DNA of 64,000 nucleotides from Diphasiastrum complanatum (lineage: Eukaryota > Streptophyta > Lycopodiopsida > Lycopodiales > Lycopodiaceae): positions 30,723,632-30,787,631 of the forward strand of contig CM055102.1 in assembly GCA_029204225.1 (NCBI GenBank), written 5' to 3'. Under the pieces are notes generated by a model, which did not search any database, was not told where the DNA came from, and worked only from the letters and a program-made list of their open reading frames with translations. The position numbers and the translations under genes are program-made. Shown here piece by piece: positions 22,638-31,227 of this stretch. Within the stretch, counting starts at the first letter, position 1; each line of letters starts with the position of its first letter.

Positions 22638-22733
<96 letters not shown>
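22638..22733. repeat. Compound CA/TA microsatellite
   Basis: About 40 CA units followed by about 7 TA units. It produces a spurious Cys-Val repeat frame on the minus strand that is not a gene. Confidence 0.95.
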
Positions 22734-22734
<1 letters not shown>

Positions 22735-24249
22735 ATGTCTTTTAAATTTATCGACAATGGAAGATGAATTCTATATTTTTTTAATAGATGTATACACCTT
22801 AGTGATGACCAATGAGTCTAACTTTGATTCAACTTGGCCTTTCATTTCCTATTTGGTTTTGGTTGTGACCTTTTAGGTAGTTTGTTAGATTTGTTAGGTA
22901 GTATAGGTGATGATGTTGGAATGTAGAGATGTTTTAAGACGGTGACATATATGATACATACGATTCTATTAAAAATTTCATCTTTGGCTAGTAGAAGTCT
23001 TTTCGCAAGTCCTACTTATGCCAAAACACAAAACTTCGCGCTTAATTGTACCATCATGTAGCACATATGTATTTCCATCTATCCAAGGTCCATTTTTTAT
23101 GAAAATGTTTGTTGTTGCACATTTATTATACATGTTTCTAGTTCCTGCCATAAATGACTGACATATGATTAAATCTTACAAGGTCATTTTAATAAAAGGT
23201 AAAGAGTGCTACAAATTTTATAAAGGAAATTTGATTAATCTCCTATTTGCTAAAGAGGATCAACCACTTGATTAGTAGCTTAATATACCAGACCTTATAA
23301 TGAATTCCCACATGGCCTTACGATCTCTTATATCAAATCAATTGCAAAGATATTTTAGAGGGTGATGACCAATACACAACATAAACTTCATGAATAAACA
23401 TAATATTGTCAAATTTTAAGCATAATGTTTGAGAATAATTTAATATGTTATGTTTGAAACCCACTAATTTTTCCATCTACTTTACAACGCACAGTTTATC
23501 TGAATCCGCAATCACTAAAATGGGATTGAAACAGTTAAATCTTTGAGAGCTCGAAAGCTTTCATCTAGCTATGTTCATTACAATAGTACTAGGCCTTCCT
23601 TCATACTTCTCACCATGTATAGAAGCGAATGGAAGGTGAAAATTAGGCCCATCAAGTGGACTATTCTTGGCACCCATGGTCAAGGCCTAGTCAGTTGGGA
23701 TTACCCCGAGACGTAACATCTTAGCAAATACTGCTCAAGGATGAAATTGGTCCGGTTCTTGGTGCTCCTATTGGTCCTGCTCTTCCTCCTTATCTTCATC
23801 AAGCTCGTCTATGTCAATAGTGATTTTTGCCTTGCCTGCAAAAGAATCTTCCCTCCTGCCCTCTTCATTCTGATCGTGGTTCAACTATATTTTGGTATGT
23901 ATGATAGAAGAAACTTGGTGTTTTAGCACCAAAAGGTGAAGTTTTTGCTGGTGAGCCGCTGATTGATGTGATGAGAGTAGGACTGGATCAATACGCAGTA
24001 GTATGATGAAATGGAGTGGATTGGAAGTCATGTGCATAAAAAATCGCTAGAATCGGATGTCTGATAATTTTTGTTGCAAACTTCATAAAACCATCATAAT
24101 TACAAATGAAATAATAATTCAAGAGAACAAATGATTTTTGAAACTCGAAATCCCATTGAAATACAAAATAGCTTAAATTATATTTGTACATTCTTTTTTT
24201 TTAAAGTATATCTTGTAAGGAAATTTCACTAATGCCTCTCAATTCAGAA

Positions 24250-24702
24250 CTTGACATATTCTCAACACTCGTTTTCAGCTGATGAAGTGGAAAACCCGTC
24301 TTCTTCATCAGAGTCAACTGGCATGTCTTCCTCAGAATCCGCATCTAATGTTGACAAAAAACCTTGTAAATTAGCTTTTCTCTGTTGATGACGAGTGGAG
24401 GATGATGGTTTTTCAAGTAATCCAAGTCTTTTTCTCAATATAGATATTGTTTACTTTCGTAGATGATTGGTCATTGTTAATTCAAAATTAAATGCCAAAA
24501 CATCTCCATCCTGTAGATTCAAATCGTCGACTCTTGGTTGATTTTTTGGCAATCTCTTTCTCTTGCCCTTTGGATCTACTTGCAACATTTCGAGTTCGTA
24601 CATTCTAAAAAAAACATTCGTTAAAGTGGTGTGCAACCAATGGACACGTAGTACTTTTGTTTGATTGCTATTTTGAATAAAACCAAGTACTTTGGCAATC
24701 AT
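24250..24702 (-). pseudogene. 3' part of the DDE-type transposase gene at 31.2-34.0 kb, displaced by nested insertions
   Basis: On the minus strand, IAKVLGFIQNSNQTKVLRVHW continues directly from the NNEGHPF that ends at the gypsy junction near 31226. Together they give the pattern of a C-terminal PFW(I/V)xKV...HW chromatin-reader-like module that I associate with this transposase family. The frame then has a possible acceptor (TTTTTTTTAG) near 24608, PKGKRKRLPKNQ, LNLQDGDVLAFNFEL, a GTAAAC donor-like site near 24455, and a further open segment to about 24250 ending in an acidic tail (DADSEEDMPVDSDEEDGF). The intervening 6.5 kb (24703-31226) is inserted retrotransposon sequence. Confidence 0.6.
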
Positions 24703-25195
24703 CACTTTATAGGCATAGGTTCCCCATTTCGTGGCAAATACTATCTTGTGCTGGTCCTGAGAGGCTATCTTCACCTGTTTGTAGCCGCTGAAGCCGTCTA
24801 AAAAATTGTAGGCCTTGGCGCCGCCTACTCTATTGAGGACACTTTTCGTAAATAATAAAGAAAAATGATCTTTTTTGGTGACTGCATTTAGCGCCTTCAG
24901 ATTCACACAAATCTGCATTTTGCCATTCTTCTTGGGTACTATAACTATCGGTGATACCCATTCTGTGTGCTCGATTTCATAGATGAAATCTGCATCCATC
25001 AGCTTTTGCAACTCCTGCTTGATCAGCTCAATATAATTCAGGTTGCAGCAGTAATAACGGCTTACCTTGGGGACTGCTCTGTCCACCAAGGGTATGGTGT
25101 GTTGGACTACTGTTGGTGGAATGCCCTTCAGGTCACTGTAACTCCAGGAAAAACAGTCTTTATATTCCACCAACAACAATCGTAGTCTCTTGAAC
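24703..25195 (-). pseudogene. Ty3/gypsy reverse transcriptase, split and truncated
   Basis: Minus-strand RT reading QFKRLRLLLVEYKDCFSWS, HTIPLVDRAVPKVSRYY, ELQKLMDADFIYEIEHTEWV, SPIVIVPKKNGKMQICVNLK, ALNAVTKKDHF and YNFLDGFSGYKQVKI, the last carrying the first catalytic Asp. It stops at KWGTYAYKVM, before the YxDD box, where the host gene resumes. The upstream half (protease and linker) lies at 29775-31226 beyond the nested copia element. The two halves join in frame across one copy of the TGAAC duplication. Confidence 0.88.
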
Positions 25196-25896
25196 TGTGA
25201 AGAATTGCCAAAAATTGGCAAATCTAGCTTGATCAAAAACCATGTAGAATAGTGTAAATTGTGTACACAAGTGGGTCCCACACATGTGAGGCCATGATGC
25301 CACATGGGAAACCCATCCTAATGTAGGTTAGGTCAAGTCAAGAGAGTTGGTCATGTCTATTTGGTGGTCATCCCTACTTTATAGGACCTACACCTAAGTT
25401 TAAGGTGAAAATTTGACCAACTAGCTACCTACCAAGCATAACTCTAGGAAATAGACTAGGGTTTCATTTTAGGTCAAGGAGAGTGAGTTAACTTCCTTAT
25501 TACATGCTGGAAATCCACCTAACTTCAAGAAGGAAGTCGAATTTGCTATGTATTCCCTCTCTCCATAGTGAGAAGATAGAAAATTTTTGGAGCTCATTGG
25601 CAATCTCAAGCTAGTTCACTATGTACATTGAGTTTTTGTGATCCAAATGAAACCAAATCAATTTCTACTTGTTTCTCAGGTTGAAGGCCATACTACAACC
25701 TGTATTACACACGTGTGGGCTCGGATTTCAATGTTGATCAATGCTTTTGATTGCTAATGCTTGTTGTTTGTCAAACTGCCAATCTAGATCAACTTTTTTG
25801 TGTCTAGTTTTTTGATAGATTATTAAGCAAGCATCCAATCACTCTTGTGGATCTTTTGTAGATCCATTTATGGTCCTAAAGTACAGTACTTTCACA
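25196..25896 (+). repeat. 5' LTR of the non-autonomous element
   Basis: 701 bp, starting TGTGAAG and ending TTCACA. It is flanked on the left by TGAAC and followed at once by the primer site. It matches 29069-29769 almost base for base. Confidence 0.93.
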
Positions 25897-25910
25897 TGGT
25901 ATCAGAGCCA
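25897..25910 (+). promoter_or_regulatory. Primer-binding site, initiator-Met tRNA
   Basis: TGGTATCAGAGCCA abuts the 5' LTR and is complementary to the 3' end of plant initiator-Met tRNA, the usual primer of Ty1/copia elements. Confidence 0.9.
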
Positions 25911-26333
25911 AGTACAAGAGCATAAGCCATTGATCTAATGCAAATCCATTTTTAACAAGTTTTGGTGCTAAAAACTAGTCTTGAGAGGGCAAGCTAGAAT
26001 CTTGATTTTGGTGAGGAGATTTGATCCCAAACTTGGTAGGGGTCCAAATCCATACTGTCCACATGTGTGGGCACCTCTGAACCTGCATTTAATGCATGGT
26101 ATTTATTTGATCCAAAAAAATTCAATTTGTGAGCTATTGGTGTAATTTTTGGCGGAGATCCTAGGATAATCTACCAAGATCATTTGCCATTGATTAGATT
26201 TGAATTTGTTTCATGGAATCTAATTAATCTAGGCTGAGTTCAAGTCCTATTAAGGTTAAAAACAGGTCTTGAAAGTACACCAAGAAGGAAGAAAGAGATT
26301 AAGTCATTTTTTTGTCCAAAAATAGCCAAAATT

Positions 26334-26635
26334 GGCAAGATTTGATTGTAAGTAGATTTCACATCATCTTATCTTCATTCCAACTTTGTGAGGGAGTGCT
26401 AGAACTGAGATTATAAGTCCATTTTTTGGATTAGAAATCTAATTTGAGTGAGAAACTACAAGAGAGAGACGTTAGTGAGTTTCTAGAGACAATCAAATCC
26501 ATTTCTTGGCAAGATTTGTTTGAAAGTAGTTTTCACTTCATCTTATCTTCATTCCAACTTTGTGAGGGAGTGATAGAACTGTGATTATAAGTCCATTTGT
26601 TGGATTAGAAATCAAATTTGAGTGAAACACTGCAA
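26334..26635 (+). repeat. Tandem duplication in the leader of the non-autonomous element
   Basis: About 130 bp (26334-26465) recur at 26508-26635 with few changes. Shared words include CATCTTATCTTCATTCCAAC and TGTGAGGGAGTG. The two copies lie between the primer site and the gag start. Confidence 0.85.
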
Positions 26636-26701
26636 GTGTGATACCTTTGTGAGTTTCAAGTCAATCAAATCTATTTCTTGTTTGTAGAAGTCACTAGTGA
26701 G

Positions 26702-28858
26702 ATGGGATCTGCTGGAGCATACCTTCTAGAAGCTAGTGAGAGGTTGAATTCTACAAATTATGCTATTTGGAAGGCTAGAATGGAGTCACTATTGGTGCTC
26801 CAAGACCTTTATGAGTTCTTGATTGAAGATGAAGATGAACCTCTAGGTGCACAGGAGTTAGCTAGATACAAGAAGAGATCTAGGCTTGCACTTCATTGTG
26901 TGAAGATGAATGTGAGCAATGATTTGTTGAGAGAAGTATCAGCTTGTACTAATGCTAAAGAGGCTTGGGAGTCTTTAAAGTCAATCTATGAGTCTAGCAA
27001 CACTTCTAGAGTTCTTATGCTTAGAAATCAAATTTTGCAAAGCATGAGGAGAAGTGAGGAGAGTGCACAAGATTATGTACTCAGAATCAAGTCTCTAAAT
27101 AGGGAGTTGGCTTCCATTGGACAGAAGATTCATGATGGAGAGCTTGTACAAATTGTCCTTAATGGTCTAGGAGATGACTTTGCAAATTTGCTCCAAAGTT
27201 TTGCCATCCAAGACACTTTGCCAACTATAAAAAAACTTCACAGTGTATTAGTGGCTGAAGAGTGTAGGATGCTCCATGCAAAATCTAGGATGAGTTCCTT
27301 GTCATTGCAGGATGGTGATGAGAAAGCCAATTTCTCATTCAAGGGCAAAAAGAAGACCAATGGAAAGAAGAAGCATCCAAAGGAGGCCAAAGAAGAGGAT
27401 GATGCATCAAGCTCAAAGGACAAGTCAAAGCAAAAATGCTTCTTTTGTGGAAAGAAGGGGCATTATGCATCTGAATGCTACAAGAGGCTAAGAGCACAAG
27501 TGGAGGAGGACAAACAAGGAAACCTTGCAAAGGAGGAGGAGGAGTATGAAGTAGATGTATTCTTGATGGCATCTACATCCTCACCAACAAGCAATAGCAA
27601 TTCAAGAGACAATTGGTGGATCGACAGTGGGGCTAGCTCCCACATGTCTTGTGAAAAGGACTTTTTCTCAACCTTACACTCATTCAATGATGCTAAAAAG
27701 TTTGTCTTTACTGCAAATGATGAAGAGTGTAGGATAGATGGTGTTGGCACCATATCTTTGTGTGTAGAATCCTCAAAATGCATGGATCTAGAAAATGTCC
27801 TTTATGTACCATCAATCACCAAGAATATGCTTAGTGTTGGTCTACTCTTAGAAAGTGGTTTGGATTTCCACTTTAAGCATGGTGTTTGCTTCATCTTGAA
27901 GAATGATGTTTGCATTGCAAAGGGATTTAAACATGGAAGATTGTTTAAGTTGGAAGCTAGTGTTGCTTTTGAAAGAATGAGCTTGGCAAAGGAGGAGATC
28001 ACTCAAGAGGAGATCTTGGCAAAGTGTGATTTTGCTTGCATTGAGGAGGAGCATCAAAAGGAGGAAGATCTTGAGGATCAGCCTCAAAGCATGAGAGTTC
28101 CAAGGGAGTCCTCAATGACAATGGCCGAGTCATCAAATTGCATGCAAATTGTCCATTCAAGTGTGCATCTTGCAAGGGTGGTGAGTATTGGAGAGTCTAC
28201 TATCTTTGAATACTTTTTGGAAAGTAGTAGTAGACATGAGGTGACTTGTTTCTTATCTTTAAGATCCATGGTGTTTATTACTTTGTATGACAAGACAATG
28301 AAATGGGATGCTTTGAAATCTACATTTGTTGTTGATAAAGCAATTTCATTGGATAACTATTTTTGTAATAGTTTGAATAGAGTCATAAGAGATGAAACAT
28401 CATTTTTTTTGGAAATCTTTGTGTCCACATGCTTTGTGCATGATCATTCCAATGTAAGGACCAAAGATTATCCTATTTCAATGATAGGAATAATGGTAGT
28501 GTTTTGCTCTTCAAGTAGAGATTGTAGAATCTACTTGTTTTCAGTCAAAGAATTTGTCAATGGTGGAAATGTGATCTTTCAAGAGTGGAAGATTTGTAAA
28601 CTTGAAGAAGCACCTTTGGATCAACACCTTATTCAATTCATTGATGGTTTGGAGTCAAGTCAAGTGGAGGAGCAAGCTCAAGACCCAAGGACTCCAAGAA
28701 GAATCTTGAGTATCAAGATGGAGCCATCAAGGTTCAATCATATGGATCAAGCAAGACAAGTTGTCTTTGGCAACATTATTTATGCACTTAATATTTTAAT
28801 TGATGTATCTTCAAGTGCACAAAATGCCTTGGAATCCATGGCTTGGCATGATGTTTAG
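26702..28858 (+). CDS. gag-protease polyprotein with a novel C-terminal extension (copia-type)
   Basis: 718 residues from the first ATG at 26702 (MGSAGAYLLEASERL); the frame is open slightly further upstream without an ATG. Residues ~1-200 are a copia gag (LNSTNYAIWKARMESLL, AKEAWESLKSIYES). About 247-262 is a CCHC zinc knuckle, CFFCGKKGHYASEC. About 305-320 is the aspartic protease WWIDSGASSHMS with catalytic DSG. Then comes the gag-pre-integrase-like NMLSVGLLLESGL and FKHGRLFKLE. After about residue 425 there is no HHCC zinc domain, D-D-E core or RT. Instead about 290 residues remain open, with a faint echo of the integrase C-terminal motif (FVNGGNVIFQEWK). The product could package RNA and mature itself, while copying and insertion would need enzymes supplied in trans. 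The role of the extension is unknown. Confidence 0.88.
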   Translation: MGSAGAYLLEASERLNSTNYAIWKARMESLLVLQDLYEFLIEDEDEPLGAQELARYKKRSRLALHCVKMNVSNDLLREVSACTNAKEAWESLKSIYESSNTSRVLMLRNQILQSMRRSEESAQDYVLRIKSLNRELASIGQKIHDGELVQIVLNGLGDDFANLLQSFAIQDTLPTIKKLHSVLVAEECRMLHAKSRMSSLSLQDGDEKANFSFKGKKKTNGKKKHPKEAKEEDDASSSKDKSKQKCFFCGKKGHYASECYKRLRAQVEEDKQGNLAKEEEEYEVDVFLMASTSSPTSNSNSRDNWWIDSGASSHMSCEKDFFSTLHSFNDAKKFVFTANDEECRIDGVGTISLCVESSKCMDLENVLYVPSITKNMLSVGLLLESGLDFHFKHGVCFILKNDVCIAKGFKHGRLFKLEASVAFERMSLAKEEITQEEILAKCDFACIEEEHQKEEDLEDQPQSMRVPRESSMTMAESSNCMQIVHSSVHLARVVSIGESTIFEYFLESSSRHEVTCFLSLRSMVFITLYDKTMKWDALKSTFVVDKAISLDNYFCNSLNRVIRDETSFFLEIFVSTCFVHDHSNVRTKDYPISMIGIMVVFCSSSRDCRIYLFSVKEFVNGGNVIFQEWKICKLEEAPLDQHLIQFIDGLESSQVEEQAQDPRTPRRILSIKMEPSRFNHMDQARQVVFGNIIYALNILIDVSSSAQNALESMAWHDV

Positions 28859-29054
28859 TTTTGAAGTGTGCTACATGTATATAGATACATTTATGGAACA
28901 TCTTGTAAGGGATCCTCTAAGAGGTGGTGAAAGATCCTTCATGGACATCATTCTCTATTGGAGTCTCAAAAGTTCCTTCTTTGTAGCTGGATTTTTTAGA
29001 CACTTCTAAAAGCTTTCATTGATCTATCAAGAGAGTTGTAAATAGATCAAGCTA
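28859..29054 (+). other. Non-coding remnant between the ORF and polypurine tract
   Basis: GAAAGATCCTTCA(T/A)GGACAT near 28930 matches the copia RT/RNase H junction at about 41765-41785. This suggests the element derives from an autonomous copia by internal deletion and rearrangement. Confidence 0.5.
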
Positions 29055-29068
29055 AATTTGAGGAGGAG
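29055..29068 (+). promoter_or_regulatory. Polypurine tract
   Basis: AAATTTGAGGAGGAG-type purine-rich run directly before the 3' LTR, the expected primer for plus-strand DNA synthesis. Confidence 0.8.
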
Positions 29069-29769
29069 TGTCAAGAATTGCCAAAAATTGGCAAATCTAG
29101 CTTGATCAAAAACCATGTAGAATAGTGTAAATTGTGTACACAAGTGGATCCCACACATGTGAGGCCATGATGCCACATGGGAAACCCATCCTAATGTAGG
29201 TTAGGTCAAGTCAAGAGAGTTGGTCATGTCTATTTGGTGGTCATCCCTACTTTATAGGACCTACACCTAAGTTTAAGGTGAAAATTTGACCAACTAGCTA
29301 CCTACCAAGCATAACTCTAGGAAATAGACTAGGGTTTCATTTTAGGTCAAGGAGAGTGAGTTAACTTCCTTATTACATGCTGGAAATCCACCTAACTTCA
29401 AGAAGGAAGTCGAATTTGCTATGTATTCCGTCTCTCCATAGTGAGAAGATAGAAAATTTTTGGAGCTCATTGGCAATCTCAAGCTAGTTCACTATGTGCA
29501 TTGAGTTTTTGTGATCCAAATGAAACCAAATCAATTTCTACTTGTTTCTCAGGTTGAAGGCCGTACTACAGCCTGTATTACACACGTGTGGGCTCGGATT
29601 TCAATGTTGATCAATGCTTTTGATTGGTAATGCTTGTTGTTTGTCAAACTGCCAATCTAGATCAACTTTTTTGTGTCTAATTTTTTGATAGATTGTTAAG
29701 CAAGCATCCAATTACTCCTGTGGATCTTTTGTAGATCCATCTATGGTCCTAAAGTACAGTACTTTCACG
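29069..29769 (+). repeat. 3' LTR of the non-autonomous element
   Basis: 701 bp starting TGTCAAG and ending TTCACG (the terminal CA has mutated to CG), followed by the TGAAC duplication. Confidence 0.93.
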
Positions 29770-29774
29770 TGAAC

Positions 29775-31226
29775 TGTGTGGGTGTTAACTACTCTCGCAC
29801 ATGCACTATCTTGTCTTCTTCACCTGGTTCGACAAGATTCATTGGTTGTGTTCGTGCAGGTCTCTCAAAGACTTGTTCCGCTGGTGCCTGACTTTGATCA
29901 GGTTCTCTTTGGGTTTGTGGCATCATGATTACCACGTCGTCCAAGGTGTAAATCTTGAAAGTCTCAGGCATCTCATGAATTGGCGCTCGTCGAGATTCCT
30001 CTTTTAGCATATTGATCTTAGCTTGAATGGTCATTTTTTGATTATCTGTCACCTATGTAGAATATGACATTGTATCTGAGTCTATCTGGATTGACTTCAT
30101 GGAATCCAACATTTTCTTTTAACCCATTTTTGTCATTTCGATGGATTCATCCTTGTTGTCTTTCACCGGGACTGCCGTGACATTCGCCTCATGGTTGCGA
30201 ATATCAAAATCCACTATAGCTATCGCCTCTTCAGGTAGATCACTCCATCAGATCACCTGGTTGTAGTGTTGCTTCAACTGATTCTTCTTATTCGCAGGTG
30301 CCTTGGGTGGATCGATCCTTGAGACTTTTGCCATAGCAGACTTTTGTGGTGGTTGAGTTGGTACTTTCTTGGTTCTGTAACAATCTGGGTCCATAAGATG
30401 TAGGACCTGTTCATCAGTCAGCTCAATCTCCTTACTATAAGTTAGAGCATGTTGCCAAGGGACTAGATCATCGTTCATTGGGTTCTCAATAGGCTCCGCT
30501 GACAGCCATGCTACGTTTATCATATTCACCCCAAATGTGATTGGTGTGTCCATGGTGTAACATTTGGGTGAAGATGTACTAGGTTCTGAATCTGATTCAT
30601 ATTGACATGTCTGGTAGTCAATAGTTGCTAATGCATCTGTCCATATCACAACATCCATCTTTGAATCATAGTGACCTCCCTTGGCTGGCCTTGGGCGATC
30701 AATCGTGTGATCTGTCGTGGATGATCCGTCATCAGCTTTGGGTGCAATAAGTTTCACTGCCCATGTGGCTGGATCAACCTTTACAGCCTGTTCTCTATTC
30801 TTGAAGGTGAGTTTTCCCATACCCCAGTTGTGTATTACTTGCGCAGTCGTCAACCACGATCTTCCCAGTAAAACATGGTATGTAGATGGAGATTCAAGTA
30901 TATCTATGACTACAAAAGTAATCACATACTGCATGGCTGCTATCTTTACAGGGATATCGGCAACTACACCTTTTGGTTTCACACATGATTGATCTAGCAG
31001 CTTGATGGCAAATCTTGTTGGCTTCAACCCTTGCAAACCCCATTTTTCATATAAAGTGGTGGAGATCAAATTGACACCCGATCCTCCATCTACCACTACT
31101 GCCTCGTCCTCGTATCTCTTGTGTTTCATGGGCAAAGTGATGTTGTGTTCCTCACTTTCCCATGCTGCTCCGATTTGGAGGACATTACTTGTTTCTTCAT
31201 AGCCCGTACAATATATGGGCTCAGGC
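29775..31226 (-). pseudogene. Ty3/gypsy aspartic protease and linker
   Basis: On the minus strand the frame runs from YCTGYEETSNVLQIGAAWES near 31200, through LPMKHKRYEDEAVVVDGGSG with the catalytic Asp (D-G-G-S in place of D-T/S-G), then VNLISTTLYEKWGL and the flap-like HVLLGRSWLTTAQVIHNWGM. A variable acidic linker follows, ending near 29790. One stop near 30246 and another near 29786 break it. The reading frame continues into the RT at 25195. There are no LTRs: the right end abuts the DDE gene at 31227. The same protease type recurs at 42262 and 56949. Confidence 0.85.
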
Positions 31227-31227
31227 G

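Larger units (their letters stand above)
20661..24249. other. No gene recognised; two microsatellites
   Basis: AT-rich non-coding sequence. A short hydrophobic frame at 23741-23926 lacks supporting features. The notable parts are the AT and CA/TA microsatellites listed separately. The right end runs into the 3' exon of a broken DDE-type gene. Confidence 0.45.
25196..29769 (+). mobile_element. Non-autonomous copia-type LTR retrotransposon, structurally complete
   Basis: The element is 4,574 bp with two 701-bp LTRs (25196-25896 and 29069-29769), a primer site, a polypurine tract and a matching 5-bp target duplication TGAAC (25191-25195 and 29770-29774). The LTRs differ at only about 13 positions by eye, so it is the youngest large insertion in the window. 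Inside is one long open frame for gag plus protease with a novel C-terminal extension. The integrase core, reverse transcriptase and RNase H are absent, so it must borrow them from a relative. It is inserted in a gypsy fragment that is itself inserted in a DDE-type gene. Confidence 0.92.

Noticed and set aside
22486-22719. Minus-strand frame of alternating Cys-Val
   Set aside because: It is simply the translation of the CA microsatellite.
23741-23926. 61-residue hydrophobic frame that could be a small membrane protein
   Set aside because: No promoter, homologue or exon structure seen; Leu/Val-rich short frames arise by chance in T-rich DNA.
28800-29009. Second small frame after the gag-protease ORF
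   Set aside because: It matches a remnant of the copia RT/RNase H junction in part and is otherwise unsupported; described as a remnant rather than a gene.
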